From assembly GCF_024199845.1 (NCBI RefSeq), contig NZ_JANADO010000001.1, forward strand, positions 1,364,001 through 1,428,000: a stretch of 64,000 nucleotides of DNA, given 5' to 3'. The DNA comes from Bradyrhizobium sp. CCGB12 (GTDB lineage Bacteria; Pseudomonadota; Alphaproteobacteria; Rhizobiales; Xanthobacteraceae). The translations under genes and the position numbers were made by a program. Positions 35,379 through 44,327 of this stretch are shown here, piece by piece (within the stretch, counting starts at the first letter, position 1; every line of letters starts with the position of its first letter). The notes below the pieces were generated by a model that saw only the letters and a program-made list of their open reading frames with translations, did not search any database and was not told where the DNA came from.

Positions 35379-35648
35379 TTAGCGCGCTTCGCTTTCCGAG
35401 CCCGCGCTTGCGAGCCGCTTGACGCGCGGCGACAGCACCGAGACCTGCACGGGCGAGGCGGGCATGCCGGCGACGATCATCGCGGGCGCGACCGACTGCT
35501 CCTCGACGCCGGCGCCGCCGAGCACCTGCACTTGCGTCGTCGAGATCGGAAACGAGGTCACTTCGTAAGAGGGAAGCTCGCTGGCGAACGCGCCGGCCGA
35601 GCTCGCGATCATGGCGCCGGCAACGGCAAACATCGAAAGAATACGCAT
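35379..35648 (-). CDS. small exported protein of unknown function
   Basis: An 89-residue protein: signal peptide MRILSMFAVAGAMIASSAGAFA, then a short Val/Ser/Pro-rich mature part ending in a basic, charged tail. It has no cysteine and no recognisable domain. The ATG at 35648 has GGAG about eight bases upstream, which supports this start over longer in-frame options. It converges with the small exported protein to its left across a palindromic repeat. Confidence 0.7.
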   Translation of the reverse strand: MRILSMFAVAGAMIASSAGAFASELPSYEVTSFPISTTQVQVLGGAGVEEQSVAPAMIVAGMPASPVQVSVLSPRVKRLASAGSESEAR

Positions 35649-35874
35649 TGGAAAATCTCCGTTGAAAATGTCAATCGGAGGTTTGGTCGCGTCGATGCCG
35701 CAGCAGGTTCGCTCGTGCACGAACATTCGCATCGCCTTCGGCGAACATATTGGTTGCTTGATGCGAAAGGACGAAACGAAGGCGAAATTTTTCGTGCCAA
35801 TATTTCCGGACGGTTTCGCGGACGAACCGATGCGCTTCGCTTGGCGCTCCTGCCGATCCGCCTGCTTGCCGCCC
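35649..35874. other. intergenic region between small exported protein and garD
   Basis: About 225 bases, less GC-rich than its surroundings. It holds the promoter for the minus-strand exported protein and the 3' flank of garD. No gene or repeat is evident. Confidence 0.5.
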
Positions 35875-37416
35875 TCAGGTCACGGGCGCCGGATTGAACA
35901 GCGTGAGATCGTTGTGGATGCCCCAACGATCCGACCACGGCTTCGTGCGGCCGCTGGCGACGTCGAGGATCAGGCGGAACAGGTCCCAGCCGGTCTCCTC
36001 GATGGTCTTCTCGCCGGTGGCGATGCGGCCGGCGTCGAAGTCGATCAGGTCCTTCCAGCGCCGGGCGAGTTCGCTGCGGGTCGCGACCTTGATCACGGGC
36101 GCAGCTGCAAGACCATAGGGCGTGCCGCGGCCGGTGGTGAATACCTGCAGCGTCATGCCGGAGGCCAGCTGGAGCGTGCCGCAGATGAAGTCTGACGCGG
36201 GCGTCGCTGCAAACAGCATGCCCTTCTGCGTCGCCTTCTCGCCGGGCGAGAGCACGCCGGTGATGGCGCTTGATCCGGACTTGACGATCGAGCCCAACGA
36301 CTTCTCGACGATGTTGGCGAGGCCGCCCTTCTTGTTGCCGGGCGTGGTGTTGGCGCTGCGGTCGGCGCCGCCGCGGGCCAGATAGGAATCGTACCAGGCC
36401 ATCTCGCGCACCAGCGCGCGGCCGACATCTTCGTTGATCGCGCGTCGCGTGAGCAGCTGGATGGCGTCGCGCACTTCGGTGACTTCAGAAAACATCACGG
36501 TGGCGCCAGCGCGCACCAGGAGGTCCGCGGCAAAACCGACGGCGGGATTGGCGGTGACGCCGGAGAAGGCATCGCTGCCGCCGCATTGCAGGCCGATGAC
36601 GAGATCGGAAGCCGGGCACGTCTCGCGCTTGCGGGTGTTGAGCACCTTCAGCCGCGCCTCGGCCTGGGTCATGATGGCGTCGACGATCGCGCCAAAGCCG
36701 TCGAAGGCCTCGTCCTGCATGCGCACGATGGCATCGCTGACGCCTTCCGGCACCAGCCGCTCGGGCGCAAGCTTCTCGCAGCCGAGACCGACGACCAGGA
36801 TCTCGCCGCCGAAATTCGGGTTGAGCGCGATGTTCTGCAGCGTGCGGATCGGCACGACCGCATCAGGCGCGGTGATGGCGACGCCGCAGCCATAGGCGTG
36901 CGTCAGCGGCACGACGTCGTCGACGTTCGGGTACTTCGGCAGCAGCTCGGCGCGGATGCGCTTCACCGCATATTCCATCGTGCCCTTGACGCATTGCACG
37001 GAGGAGGAGATGCCGAGGATATTCTTGGTGCCGACCGAGCCGTCCAGATTGCGGTAGCCCTCGAAGGTGAAACCTTCGAGCGGCGGCAGCGGGGCGGGGA
37101 CGGCGGTCGAAATCTCGAGCTTGTCGAGGGCAGGGGCCTCCGGCATGCGGATGCGTGCCTCGTCCACCCATTCGCCGGCCTGGATCGGCGAGAGCGCGTA
37201 GCCGATCACCTCGCCATAGCGGATGATCGGCTGATCCTGCGCGATGTCGATCAGCGCGGTCTTGTGCCCTTGCGGCACGAAGGCGCGCAGCGTCAGTCCG
37301 CAGGCAAAGCGGGAGCCGGCGGGAAGCCCGAAATCGTTGACCACGATCGCGACATTGTCGCGCTCGTTGAGCTTGATGTAGCGGGGCTGCTCTTTCGCTG
37401 CGACGTCCTGGTCCAT
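35875..37416 (-). CDS. garD: galactarate dehydratase (UxaA/GarD family)
   Basis: The 513-residue protein has the two-part structure of UxaA/GarD enzymes: an N-terminal SAF-like domain (residues about 10-95, [17 protein letters not shown]) and the large C-terminal domain with [45 protein letters not shown] and [15 protein letters not shown] segments. It dehydrates galactarate to 5-dehydro-4-deoxyglucarate, the substrate of kdgD in the same cluster. Altronate dehydratase is the main alternative; the neighbours favour galactarate. GGAGT precedes the ATG. Confidence 0.87.
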   Translation of the reverse strand: MDQDVAAKEQPRYIKLNERDNVAIVVNDFGLPAGSRFACGLTLRAFVPQGHKTALIDIAQDQPIIRYGEVIGYALSPIQAGEWVDEARIRMPEAPALDKLEISTAVPAPLPPLEGFTFEGYRNLDGSVGTKNILGISSSVQCVKGTMEYAVKRIRAELLPKYPNVDDVVPLTHAYGCGVAITAPDAVVPIRTLQNIALNPNFGGEILVVGLGCEKLAPERLVPEGVSDAIVRMQDEAFDGFGAIVDAIMTQAEARLKVLNTRKRETCPASDLVIGLQCGGSDAFSGVTANPAVGFAADLLVRAGATVMFSEVTEVRDAIQLLTRRAINEDVGRALVREMAWYDSYLARGGADRSANTTPGNKKGGLANIVEKSLGSIVKSGSSAITGVLSPGEKATQKGMLFAATPASDFICGTLQLASGMTLQVFTTGRGTPYGLAAAPVIKVATRSELARRWKDLIDFDAGRIATGEKTIEETGWDLFRLILDVASGRTKPWSDRWGIHNDLTLFNPAPVT

Positions 37417-37433
37417 TGAGGACTCCGGGATTT

Positions 37434-37552
37434 GTAGGGTGGGTTAGCGCAGAAACTGAAATCGTAGGGTGGGCAAAGGCGCAACGCGCCGTGCCCACCA
37501 TCTTCACACCGAGCATAAGCGGTGGGCACGCTTCGCTTTGCCCACCCTACGG
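37434..37552. repeat. GTAGGGTGGGCAAAGGCG palindromic repeat
   Basis: A half copy (GTAGGGTGGGTTAGCGC) at 37434-37450 and a full palindrome at 37463-37552 (CGTAGGGTGGGCAAAGGCGC with its complement CTTTGCCCACCCTACG). It separates garD from the aldehyde dehydrogenase gene within an otherwise co-directional cluster. Confidence 0.8.
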
Positions 37553-37565
37553 TATCTACCCGTGG

Positions 37566-39014
37566 TTAGCCGGGGAACGTATAAGCCGTTTTCACCGTGG
37601 TGTAGAACTCGCGCGCGTAGGAACCCTGCTCGCGGGCGCCGTAGCTCGAACCCTTCCGGCCGCCGAACGGCACGTGATAGTCGACGCCGGCGGTCGGCAG
37701 GTTGACCATGACCATGCCGGACTCGCTGTTGCGCTTGTAGTGCGAGGCGTATTTCAGGCTGGTGGTGCAGATGCCGGAAGCAAGGCCGAACTCGGTGTCG
37801 TTGGAGATCGCCAGCGCCTCCTCGTAGTTCTTGGCGCGAATGACGGCGGCGACGGGTCCGAAGATTTCTTCACGCGCGATGCGCATGTTGTTGTTGGCTT
37901 CGGTGAACAGCGCCGGCTGGAGATAATGGCCGGGCGTCTCGCGCTTGAGGAGCTCGCCACCCCAGGCGAGCTTGGCGCCCTCGTCCTGGCCGATCTTGAT
38001 GTAGCGCAGGTCCTGGTCGAGCTGGCTCTGGTCGACGACCGGGCCGATATGCACGCCGGCCTTGAGCGCGTCGTCCACCGACAGGCCCTTGAGGCGCTCG
38101 GCCATGGCCGCGACGAAGCGATCATGGATGCCTTCGGTGACGATCAGGCGGGAGGAGGCGGTGCAGCGCTGGCCGGTCGAGAAATAGGCGCCGTTGACGG
38201 CGACCTCGACGGCGGTCTTGAGATCCGCGTCGTCGAGCACGACCAGCGGGTTCTTGCCGCCCATCTCGAGCTGGAACTTCTTCATCGGGTTCGACAGCAC
38301 GCAGGCCTGCGCGATCTTGCGGCCGGTCTGCACCGAGCCGGTGAAGGAGATCGCGGCGACATCCGGGTGGTCAAGCAGGGTCTGGCCGACGACGGAGCCG
38401 GAGCCGACCACGAGGTTGAACACGCCGGCGGGGATGCCGGAGCGGGTGATGATCTCGGACAGCGCATGCGCGGAGCCCGGCACCAGCTCAGCCGGCTTGA
38501 ACACCACGGTGTTGCCGTAGCAGAGCGCGGGCGCGATCTTCCAGGCGGGGATCGCGATCGGGAAATTCCAGGGCGTGATCATGCCGACAACGCCCATCGG
38601 CTCGCGCGTGAGCTCGACGTCGAGCCCGGGACGGACGGAGGCACCCTTCTCACCGATCAGCCGCAGCGCTTCACCGGCGAAGAACGCAAAAATCTGGCCG
38701 GCGCGTGCGACCTCGCCGATGCCCTCCGGCAGCGTCTTGCCTTCCTCGCGCGCGAGCAGGCGGCCGAGCTCTTCCTTGCGGGAGAGGATCTCGAGAGAAA
38801 TCTTGTTCAAGGCGTCGTAGCGCGCTTGAGGCGTCGATTGCGCCCAGGCCGGGAAGGCGGCCTTCGCGGCGGCGATCGCCTTCTCGGTCTGCGCCTTGTC
38901 GGCCTTGGCGTATTCGCCGACGAGGTCGTTGGTGTTGGAGGGGTTGATGTTCCTGGTGACGCCGGAGCCGTCGACCCATTCGCCGCCGATGAAGTTCTTA
39001 AGGATCGCAGTCAT
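37566..39014 (-). CDS. 2-oxoglutarate semialdehyde dehydrogenase (aldehyde dehydrogenase family)
   Basis: A 482-residue aldehyde dehydrogenase: NAD(P)-binding TPWNFPIAIPAWKIAPAL and FTGSVQTGRKI, general base Glu in LEMGGKNP, and catalytic Cys in STGQRCTASSRLIV. The gene order (gudD and kdgD upstream, garD downstream) points to oxidation of 2-oxoglutarate semialdehyde to 2-oxoglutarate as the last step of glucarate/galactarate breakdown. GGAGG lies just before the ATG at 39014. Substrate is inferred from context. Confidence 0.88.
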   Translation of the reverse strand: MTAILKNFIGGEWVDGSGVTRNINPSNTNDLVGEYAKADKAQTEKAIAAAKAAFPAWAQSTPQARYDALNKISLEILSRKEELGRLLAREEGKTLPEGIGEVARAGQIFAFFAGEALRLIGEKGASVRPGLDVELTREPMGVVGMITPWNFPIAIPAWKIAPALCYGNTVVFKPAELVPGSAHALSEIITRSGIPAGVFNLVVGSGSVVGQTLLDHPDVAAISFTGSVQTGRKIAQACVLSNPMKKFQLEMGGKNPLVVLDDADLKTAVEVAVNGAYFSTGQRCTASSRLIVTEGIHDRFVAAMAERLKGLSVDDALKAGVHIGPVVDQSQLDQDLRYIKIGQDEGAKLAWGGELLKRETPGHYLQPALFTEANNNMRIAREEIFGPVAAVIRAKNYEEALAISNDTEFGLASGICTTSLKYASHYKRNSESGMVMVNLPTAGVDYHVPFGGRKGSSYGAREQGSYAREFYTTVKTAYTFPG

Positions 39015-39034
39015 CGTTTCCTCCTTATCAAGAG

Positions 39035-39080
39035 GCATGATCCTATCGGAAAACCGGTGCCCGCTTTTCCGGGATCATGC
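39035..39080. repeat. RIME-like intergenic repeat, type 2 (GCATGATC)
   Basis: GCATGATCCTATCGGAAAAC pairs imperfectly with the GCTTTTCCGGGATCATGC end. A second copy lies at 58988-59038. It sits between the dehydrogenase and gudD. Confidence 0.75.
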
Positions 39081-39088
39081 CTGAAAGC

Positions 39089-40426
39089 TTACCGCACGAG
39101 GCAGGGACTCTTGTCGTCGAAGGTCCAGCCGGGGATCAGGTCCTGCATGGCAGTAGCGTCATCGCGTGCGCCAAGTCCATGCTGCTTGTAAAGGCCATGC
39201 GCAGCGTCGATGGCCGCCTTGTCGATTTCGATACCCAGGCCCGGCCTGTCGGGGACGGCAATCTTGCCGCCCTTGATCTGGAGCGGCTCCTTGGTCAGAG
39301 CCTGGCCGTCCTGCCAGATCCAGTGGGTGTCGATCGCGGTAACCTTGCCGGGTGCAGCGGCGCCGACATGGGTGAACATGGCGAGCGAAATGTCGAAATG
39401 GTTGTTGGAGTGCGAGCCCCAGGTCAGGCCGTTGTCGCGGCAGGTCTGGGCGACGCGCACCGAGCCCTGCATGGTCCAGAAATGGGGATCGGCCAGCGGA
39501 ATGTCCACCGCGCCCAGGCGCAGCGCATGGGCGAGCTGGCGCCAGTCGGTCGCGATCATGTTGGTCGCCGTGGGTAGGCCCGTCGCGCGGCGGAACTCGG
39601 CCATGATCTCGCGGCCGGAGAAGCCGGCCTCGGCGCCGCAGGGGTCCTCGGCATAGGCGAGGATGCCGTGCATGTCCTTGCAGAGGTTGACAGCTTCCTC
39701 GAGCGACCATGCGCCGTTGGGGTCGAGCGTGACGCGCGCGTTCGGGAAGCGCTTGGCAATCGCGGTGACGGCCTCGATCTCCTGCTCGCCGCGCAGCACG
39801 CCGCCCTTGAGCTTGAAATCGGCGAAACCGTAATGGTCGTGGGTGGCTTCCGCGAGCCGCACCACGGTCTCGGGCGTCATCGCTTCCTGGTGGCGCAGGT
39901 TGAACCATTCCGCCTTGCCGGACTCGCCGCTGACATAGTCGAGCTTCGACGTGCTGATATCGCCGACGAAGAAGAGATAGCCGAGCGTCTCGACGCTCTT
40001 GCGCTGCTGGCCCTCGCCGAGCAGCGCGGCGACCGGCAGGTCGAGATGCTGACCGAGCAAATCGAGCAGCGCGGATTCGATCGCCGTGACCGCGTGGATC
40101 ATCACGCGGAGGTCAAAGGTCTGCTTGCCGCGCCCGCCGGCGTCGCGGTCGGCGAAGGCCGTGCGGACGTCGGCGAGGATGTTGTTCATCGCGCCGACGG
40201 TCTTGCCGATCACGAGATCGCGGGCGTCCTGCAGCGTCTGCCAGATCTTCTGCCCGCCCGGGACCTCGCCGACGCCGGTGTGACCGGCATTGTCGGTGAG
40301 GATGACGATGTTGCGGGTGAAGAACGGCGCATGCGCGCCGCTCAGATTGAGGAGCATGCTGTCGCGGCCCGCGACCGGGATCACCTGCATCGCCGTGACG
40401 ACCGGTGCGCCGGAAACTTCCACCAT
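39089..40426 (-). CDS. gudD: glucarate dehydratase
   Basis: A 445-residue enolase-superfamily enzyme. The N-terminal cap includes [22 protein letters not shown]. The barrel has the catalytic KxK in FADFKLKGG, metal ligands DPNGAW (Asp), AEDPCG (Glu) and NMIATDW (Asn), and the catalytic His in GSHSNNHFD. These are the GudD signatures. It converts glucarate to 5-dehydro-4-deoxyglucarate. GGGAGGAG precedes the ATG. The kdgD gene ends 26 bases upstream of the start, so the two are co-transcribed. Confidence 0.93.
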   Translation of the reverse strand: MVEVSGAPVVTAMQVIPVAGRDSMLLNLSGAHAPFFTRNIVILTDNAGHTGVGEVPGGQKIWQTLQDARDLVIGKTVGAMNNILADVRTAFADRDAGGRGKQTFDLRVMIHAVTAIESALLDLLGQHLDLPVAALLGEGQQRKSVETLGYLFFVGDISTSKLDYVSGESGKAEWFNLRHQEAMTPETVVRLAEATHDHYGFADFKLKGGVLRGEQEIEAVTAIAKRFPNARVTLDPNGAWSLEEAVNLCKDMHGILAYAEDPCGAEAGFSGREIMAEFRRATGLPTATNMIATDWRQLAHALRLGAVDIPLADPHFWTMQGSVRVAQTCRDNGLTWGSHSNNHFDISLAMFTHVGAAAPGKVTAIDTHWIWQDGQALTKEPLQIKGGKIAVPDRPGLGIEIDKAAIDAAHGLYKQHGLGARDDATAMQDLIPGWTFDDKSPCLVR

Positions 40427-40452
40427 TGCACGCTCCTCCCTGTTGCGTTTTG

Positions 40453-41397
40453 TTATTCTGCAGCCTGTTGTGACGACCGGATGGCGGGCAGATTCTTCAC
40501 CAGCGCGGTCAGTTCCGCGATCTCCTGCTCGGTGAGATCGGTCAGCGGCGGACGGACCGGGCCGGAATCGCGGCCGATCACCTTCATACCGGCCTTGATG
40601 ATCGAGACCGCATAGCCCTTCTTGCGGTTGCGGATCGCGATCAGCGGCAGGATGAAGTTCTTCAGGCCGGCGTGGATGGTCTCGTGGTCGCGCTTGCGCA
40701 CCGCGGCGTAGAAGTTGGTGGCGAACTCCGGAACGAAGTTGAACACGGCCGAGGAATAGGTCGTGACGCCCATGTCGAGATAGGGCAGCGCAAAAGTCTC
40801 GGCGGTCGGCAGGCCGCCGATATAGGTCAGGCGGTCGCCGAGCTTGGTGTAGACGCGGGTCATCAGCTCGATGTCGCCGATGCCGTCCTTGTAGCCGACG
40901 AGGTTGGGGCAACGCTCGGCGAGGCGGGCGAGGGTGTCGGGCTGGAGGATGGCGTTGTCGCGGTTGTAGACGATGACGCCGATCTTGACCGAGGCGCAGA
41001 CCGCCTCGACATGGGCTGCAAGGCCGTCCTGCTCGGCATGGGTGAGATAGGGCGGTAGCAGCAACAGGCCGTCGGCGCCGGCCTTCTCGGCGCCAACAGC
41101 GATCTCGCGGGCGATCGCGGTGCCGTAGCCGGTGCCGGCGAGCACGGGCACGCGGCCCTTGGTCTCCTCGACGGCGATCTTGACGACCTGCGGAACCTCG
41201 GTCGGCGTCAGCGAGAAGAACTCGCCGGTGCCGCCGGCGGCGAACAGGCCGGCGACGTCATAGCCGCACAGCCAGTCCATGTTGGCGCGATAGGTCGTCT
41301 CGTCGAGGGAGTAATCCGCCCTGAACGGCGTGACGGGGAAGGACAGGAGGCCCGATCCGATCTTCTGGGCCATCTCGTGCGGGGTCATCTTGCTCAT
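40453..41397 (-). CDS. kdgD: 5-dehydro-4-deoxyglucarate dehydratase
   Basis: A 314-residue member of the dihydrodipicolinate synthase family. The [18 protein letters not shown] motif replaces the typical GTTGE loop as in KdgD, Tyr is in IVYNRDNA, and the Schiff-base lysine in [10 protein letters not shown]. It decarboxylates and dehydrates 5-dehydro-4-deoxyglucarate to 2-oxoglutarate semialdehyde. It is the first gene of the catabolic operon, downstream of the LysR gene, with GGGAG eight bases before the start. Confidence 0.93.
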   Translation of the reverse strand: MSKMTPHEMAQKIGSGLLSFPVTPFRADYSLDETTYRANMDWLCGYDVAGLFAAGGTGEFFSLTPTEVPQVVKIAVEETKGRVPVLAGTGYGTAIAREIAVGAEKAGADGLLLLPPYLTHAEQDGLAAHVEAVCASVKIGVIVYNRDNAILQPDTLARLAERCPNLVGYKDGIGDIELMTRVYTKLGDRLTYIGGLPTAETFALPYLDMGVTTYSSAVFNFVPEFATNFYAAVRKRDHETIHAGLKNFILPLIAIRNRKKGYAVSIIKAGMKVIGRDSGPVRPPLTDLTEQEIAELTALVKNLPAIRSSQQAAE

Positions 41398-41517
41398 GGG
41401 CGCGGCTCCCTTCTTGCGTGTTGTGGAGGACGCGAGCTGAAGCCTGCGCGTCCATGCACCGTGGTTTAGGAGACCGTTCGATGCGCGTCCAAGCCAAAGC
41501 CTATATCGACCGATGCA

Positions 41518-41532
41518 GATTGAGCATCAATC
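41518..41532. promoter_or_regulatory. candidate LysR operator palindrome
   Basis: GATTGAGCATCAATC is a perfect 6-3-6 palindrome with the ATT..AAT core often seen in LysR boxes. It overlaps the LysR stop codon and lies about 120 bases upstream of kdgD, in the right place to control the catabolic operon. Confidence 0.45.
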
Positions 41533-42432
41533 TTCCGCTATCTCCGCGGAGGACAATTCACCGGCGATTTTGATGAGGGCCGACAGCAGCGGATTCTCGT
41601 CGTCGCGGCGCCAGACCATGAACAACTCGACGGGGACTCGTGTGCGCAACCTCAGCGGCCGCAGCCGGACGTCCGCTATCTTCAGGCTCGCCGCCGCGGC
41701 GGGCACGATGGCAAGGCCGAGGCCGGCGCGGACCATGGCGAGAATCGAGTGGATCTGGCTGAGATGCTGGACATAGCGCGGCAGCACGTCGGCGCGCGTG
41801 AACAAGGCCACGAGGAGGTCGTGGAAGTAGCGGCTTTCATAAGGCGAATACATCACGAAGGGCTGGTCGTCGAAATCCTTGATGGTGATGCTGTCGGCGC
41901 TCGCCAGCGGATGCTTCTTGGGGATCGCCGCGAGCAGGGGCTCGGCGACGACGCGGCGGCTGGCAAGCTCGGGACGCGCGATCGGCGGCCTCAGCAGGCC
42001 GGCGTCGATCTGGCCCGAGGTCAGCGCCTCGAACTGGTCGCCAGACACCATCTCCTTCAGCGAGAAATCGACCTCGGGCAATTTCGCGCGGCAGGCGGCG
42101 ACGAGCTCAGGCAGGAAGCCGTAAGCCGCGGCGGCAGTGAAACCGATCTTCACCGAGCCGGTCTTGCCGAGCGCAATGCGGCGGGCGACCTGCGAGGCGC
42201 TTTCCGCAAGCTTGAGGATCCGCCGTGCCTCCGGCAGGAAGCTGCGCCCCGCGGGCGTCAGGCGCACCGAGCGGCTGGTCCGCTCCAGAAGCGGCGCGTC
42301 GATGATGTGCTCGAGCACCTGGATCTGCCGGGACAGCGGCGGTTGGGTCATGTTCAGCCGCGCGGCGGCGCGGCCGAAATGCAGTTCCTCCGCCACCGTG
42401 ACGAAACAGCGGAGCTGGTTGAGGTCGAACAT
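41527..42432 (-). CDS. LysR-family transcriptional regulator
   Basis: A 301-residue LysR protein. The winged helix is at residues 1-60 (LNQLRCFVTVAEELHFGRAAARLNMTQPPLSRQIQVLE), and the effector domain follows with SVKIGFTAAAAYGFLPELV. The ATG at 42432 gives the usual LysR start. It is transcribed in the same direction as kdgD-gudD and directly upstream, so it probably controls this operon in response to an aldarate or a pathway intermediate; that is inference. A terminator separates it from the MFS gene. Confidence 0.9.
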   Translation of the reverse strand: MFDLNQLRCFVTVAEELHFGRAAARLNMTQPPLSRQIQVLEHIIDAPLLERTSRSVRLTPAGRSFLPEARRILKLAESASQVARRIALGKTGSVKIGFTAAAAYGFLPELVAACRAKLPEVDFSLKEMVSGDQFEALTSGQIDAGLLRPPIARPELASRRVVAEPLLAAIPKKHPLASADSITIKDFDDQPFVMYSPYESRYFHDLLVALFTRADVLPRYVQHLSQIHSILAMVRAGLGLAIVPAAAASLKIADVRLRPLRLRTRVPVELFMVWRRDDENPLLSALIKIAGELSSAEIAED

Positions 42433-42489
42433 CGATACATGCCTTAGATGGATAAGGCGTTTCCCCGGCACTTCTAGCATCGATCACCC

Positions 42490-42524
42490 CCAAAACAAAG
42501 ACGGCGGCTTTTCGAGCCGCCGTT
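42490..42524 (-). terminator. terminator of the GudP-like MFS gene
   Basis: On the minus strand ACGGCGGCTCGAAAAGCCGCCGT forms a ten-base stem followed by CTTTGTTTTGG. It lies just after the MFS stop codon and before the LysR gene, so the permease is likely a separate transcript. Confidence 0.85.
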
Positions 42525-42555
42525 GAGTTGCCTGGTCAAGCTCCCATGTGAGCCC

Positions 42556-43908
42556 TCAGGAGGAACGTTTGAGCGTCACCCGCTCGATCTTGCCGACGAT
42601 GACGAGGTAGGCGAAGGCCGCCACCAGCGCGTTGAGGCCGACGAACACCAGCGCGCCGTTGAAGGAGCCGGTCGCGGCCAGGATGTAGCCGATCACGATC
42701 GGCGTGGTGATCGAGGAGAGGTTGCCGAAGGTGTTGAACAGGCCGCCGGAGACGCCGCCGGCTTCCTTCGGCGAGGTGTCGGAGACGACCGCCCAGCCGA
42801 GCGCGCCGATGCCCTTGCCGAAGAAGGCGAGCGCCATGAAGCCCACCACCAGCGCCTGTCCGTCGACATAATTGCAGGCAATGATCGACATCGATAGCAG
42901 CATGCCGCCCACGATCGGGATCTTGCGCGCCATGGTCAGCGAGCCCGTGCTGCGCAGGATCGCGTCGGAGATGACGCCGCCGAGCACGCCGCCGATGAAG
43001 CCGCACAGCGCGGGCAGCGTCGCGACGAAGCCGGCTTGCAGGATCGACAGCCCGCGCTCCTTGACCAGGTAGACCGGAAACCAGGTCAGGAAGAAATAGG
43101 TCAGCGTGTTGATGCAGTACTGGCCGAGATAGACGCCGAGCATCATGCGGTTGGAGAGCAGCTGGCGGATGTGGTCCCAGCCGGAGCCGGATTGAGGCGC
43201 ACGCTCCTGCTTCAAATCGTCCTTGGGCGCGTCGAGATCGACCAGCGCGCCGCCCTCCTTGATGTAGTCGAACTCGGCGTCGTTGATGCCGGGGTGCTCT
43301 TTCGGACCGTAGATGGTCTTGATCCAGACGAGGCCCATGACGACGCCGAGCGCACCCATCACGAAGAACACGAAGCGCCAGCCATAAGCGTGGGCGATCC
43401 AGCCCATCAGCGGCGCGAAGATCACGGTCGCGAAATACTGTCCCGAGTTGAAGAAGGCCGACGCGGTGCCGCGCTCATTGCCTGGAAACCAGGCCGCGAC
43501 GATGCGGGCGTTGGCGGGAAAGGAGGGCGCTTCGGCGATGCCGACCAGGAAGCGGAGTGCGAACAGCACGAGGATGGCGGTGCCGGCGCTGAAGAAGCCG
43601 ACCCAGCCCTGCATCATCGTGAACATCGACCAGACGATGATGCTGAAGGCGTAGACGAGGCGCGAGCCGTAGCGGTCGAGCAGCCAGCCGCCCGGCACCT
43701 GCGCGATCACATAGGACCAGCCGAAGGCCGAGAAGATGTAGCCCATGGCGACGGGATCGAGATGCAGCTCCTTGGAGAGCGCGGGGCCTGCGATCGACAG
43801 CGTGGCGCGGTCGGCATAGTTCACCGTGGTGACCAGGAACAACATGGTCACGATGAGCAGCCTGACGCGAGACCTCCTCACATCCGCTGCGGACACCACT
43901 GCGCTCAT
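42556..43908 (-). CDS. MFS aldarate transporter, GudP-like
   Basis: A 450-residue permease with twelve membrane helices of the anion:cation symporter (ACS) subfamily: VNYADRATLSIAGPALSKEL, SYVIAQVPGGWLLDRYGSRLVYA and FLVGIAEAPSFPANARIVAAWFPGNERGTA are family signatures. Position beside gudD, kdgD and garD implies uptake of glucarate or galactarate. AGGAGG precedes the ATG at 43908, which is preferred over a longer frame without ribosome site. Confidence 0.87.
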   Translation of the reverse strand: MSAVVSAADVRRSRVRLLIVTMLFLVTTVNYADRATLSIAGPALSKELHLDPVAMGYIFSAFGWSYVIAQVPGGWLLDRYGSRLVYAFSIIVWSMFTMMQGWVGFFSAGTAILVLFALRFLVGIAEAPSFPANARIVAAWFPGNERGTASAFFNSGQYFATVIFAPLMGWIAHAYGWRFVFFVMGALGVVMGLVWIKTIYGPKEHPGINDAEFDYIKEGGALVDLDAPKDDLKQERAPQSGSGWDHIRQLLSNRMMLGVYLGQYCINTLTYFFLTWFPVYLVKERGLSILQAGFVATLPALCGFIGGVLGGVISDAILRSTGSLTMARKIPIVGGMLLSMSIIACNYVDGQALVVGFMALAFFGKGIGALGWAVVSDTSPKEAGGVSGGLFNTFGNLSSITTPIVIGYILAATGSFNGALVFVGLNALVAAFAYLVIVGKIERVTLKRSS

Positions 43909-44090
43909 CACGCGCCTCCTTAGAACTCGAAACGTTTCCCTCGAAGCGACTCCTAGAGGCGCGCGCGGCAAAGTGTCCAAGTTCAAGGGAGTATCGATCG
44001 ATGCCGTTTTTGGATTGATGGAACGGCGAGTGCGGGGAACGATACGTGGTGATGGCGAATGCGTGAGCAAGCTAGCCCCACGCACTCAAT

Positions 44091-44194
44091 TGTCATTCCC
44101 CGCGAAAGCGGGGAATCCAGTACACCGCGGCGTCTCGATTCAATCACTGCTGTCACGGAGTACTGGATCGCCCGGTCAAGCCGGGCGAGGACAC
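44091..44194. repeat. TGTCATTCCCCGCGAAAGCGGGG palindromic repeat
   Basis: Begins TGTCATTCCCCGCGAAAGCG with GGGGAATCCAGTAC and a complementary GTACTGGATCGCCCGG arm, then a GGTCAAGCCGGGCGAGGACA end. It is a distinct family from the next repeat. Confidence 0.75.
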
Positions 44195-44222
44195 CGAGAG
44201 TGTGGAAAGTGCAAACCCCAAT

Positions 44223-44302
44223 CGTCATTGCGAGCGCAGCGAAGCAATCCAGAATCTTTCCGCGGAGGGACGCTGGATTGCTTCGCTGCGCTCGCAATGA
44301 CG
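44223..44302. repeat. palindromic repeat, CGTCATTGCGAG type
   Basis: Full-length copy of the family at 10287-10372: CGTCATTGCGAGCGCAGCGA at one end and its complement at the other, with a TCTTTCCGCGGAGGGA centre. Confidence 0.88.
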
Positions 44303-44327
44303 GTGTGGAGAGAGCTCGCTCTCTCTT

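Larger units (their letters stand above)
43909..44327. other. upstream region of the GudP-like gene, with repeats
   Basis: About 420 bases without a gene. The left 180 bases should contain the permease promoter; the rest is two palindromic repeats of different families. Confidence 0.6.
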
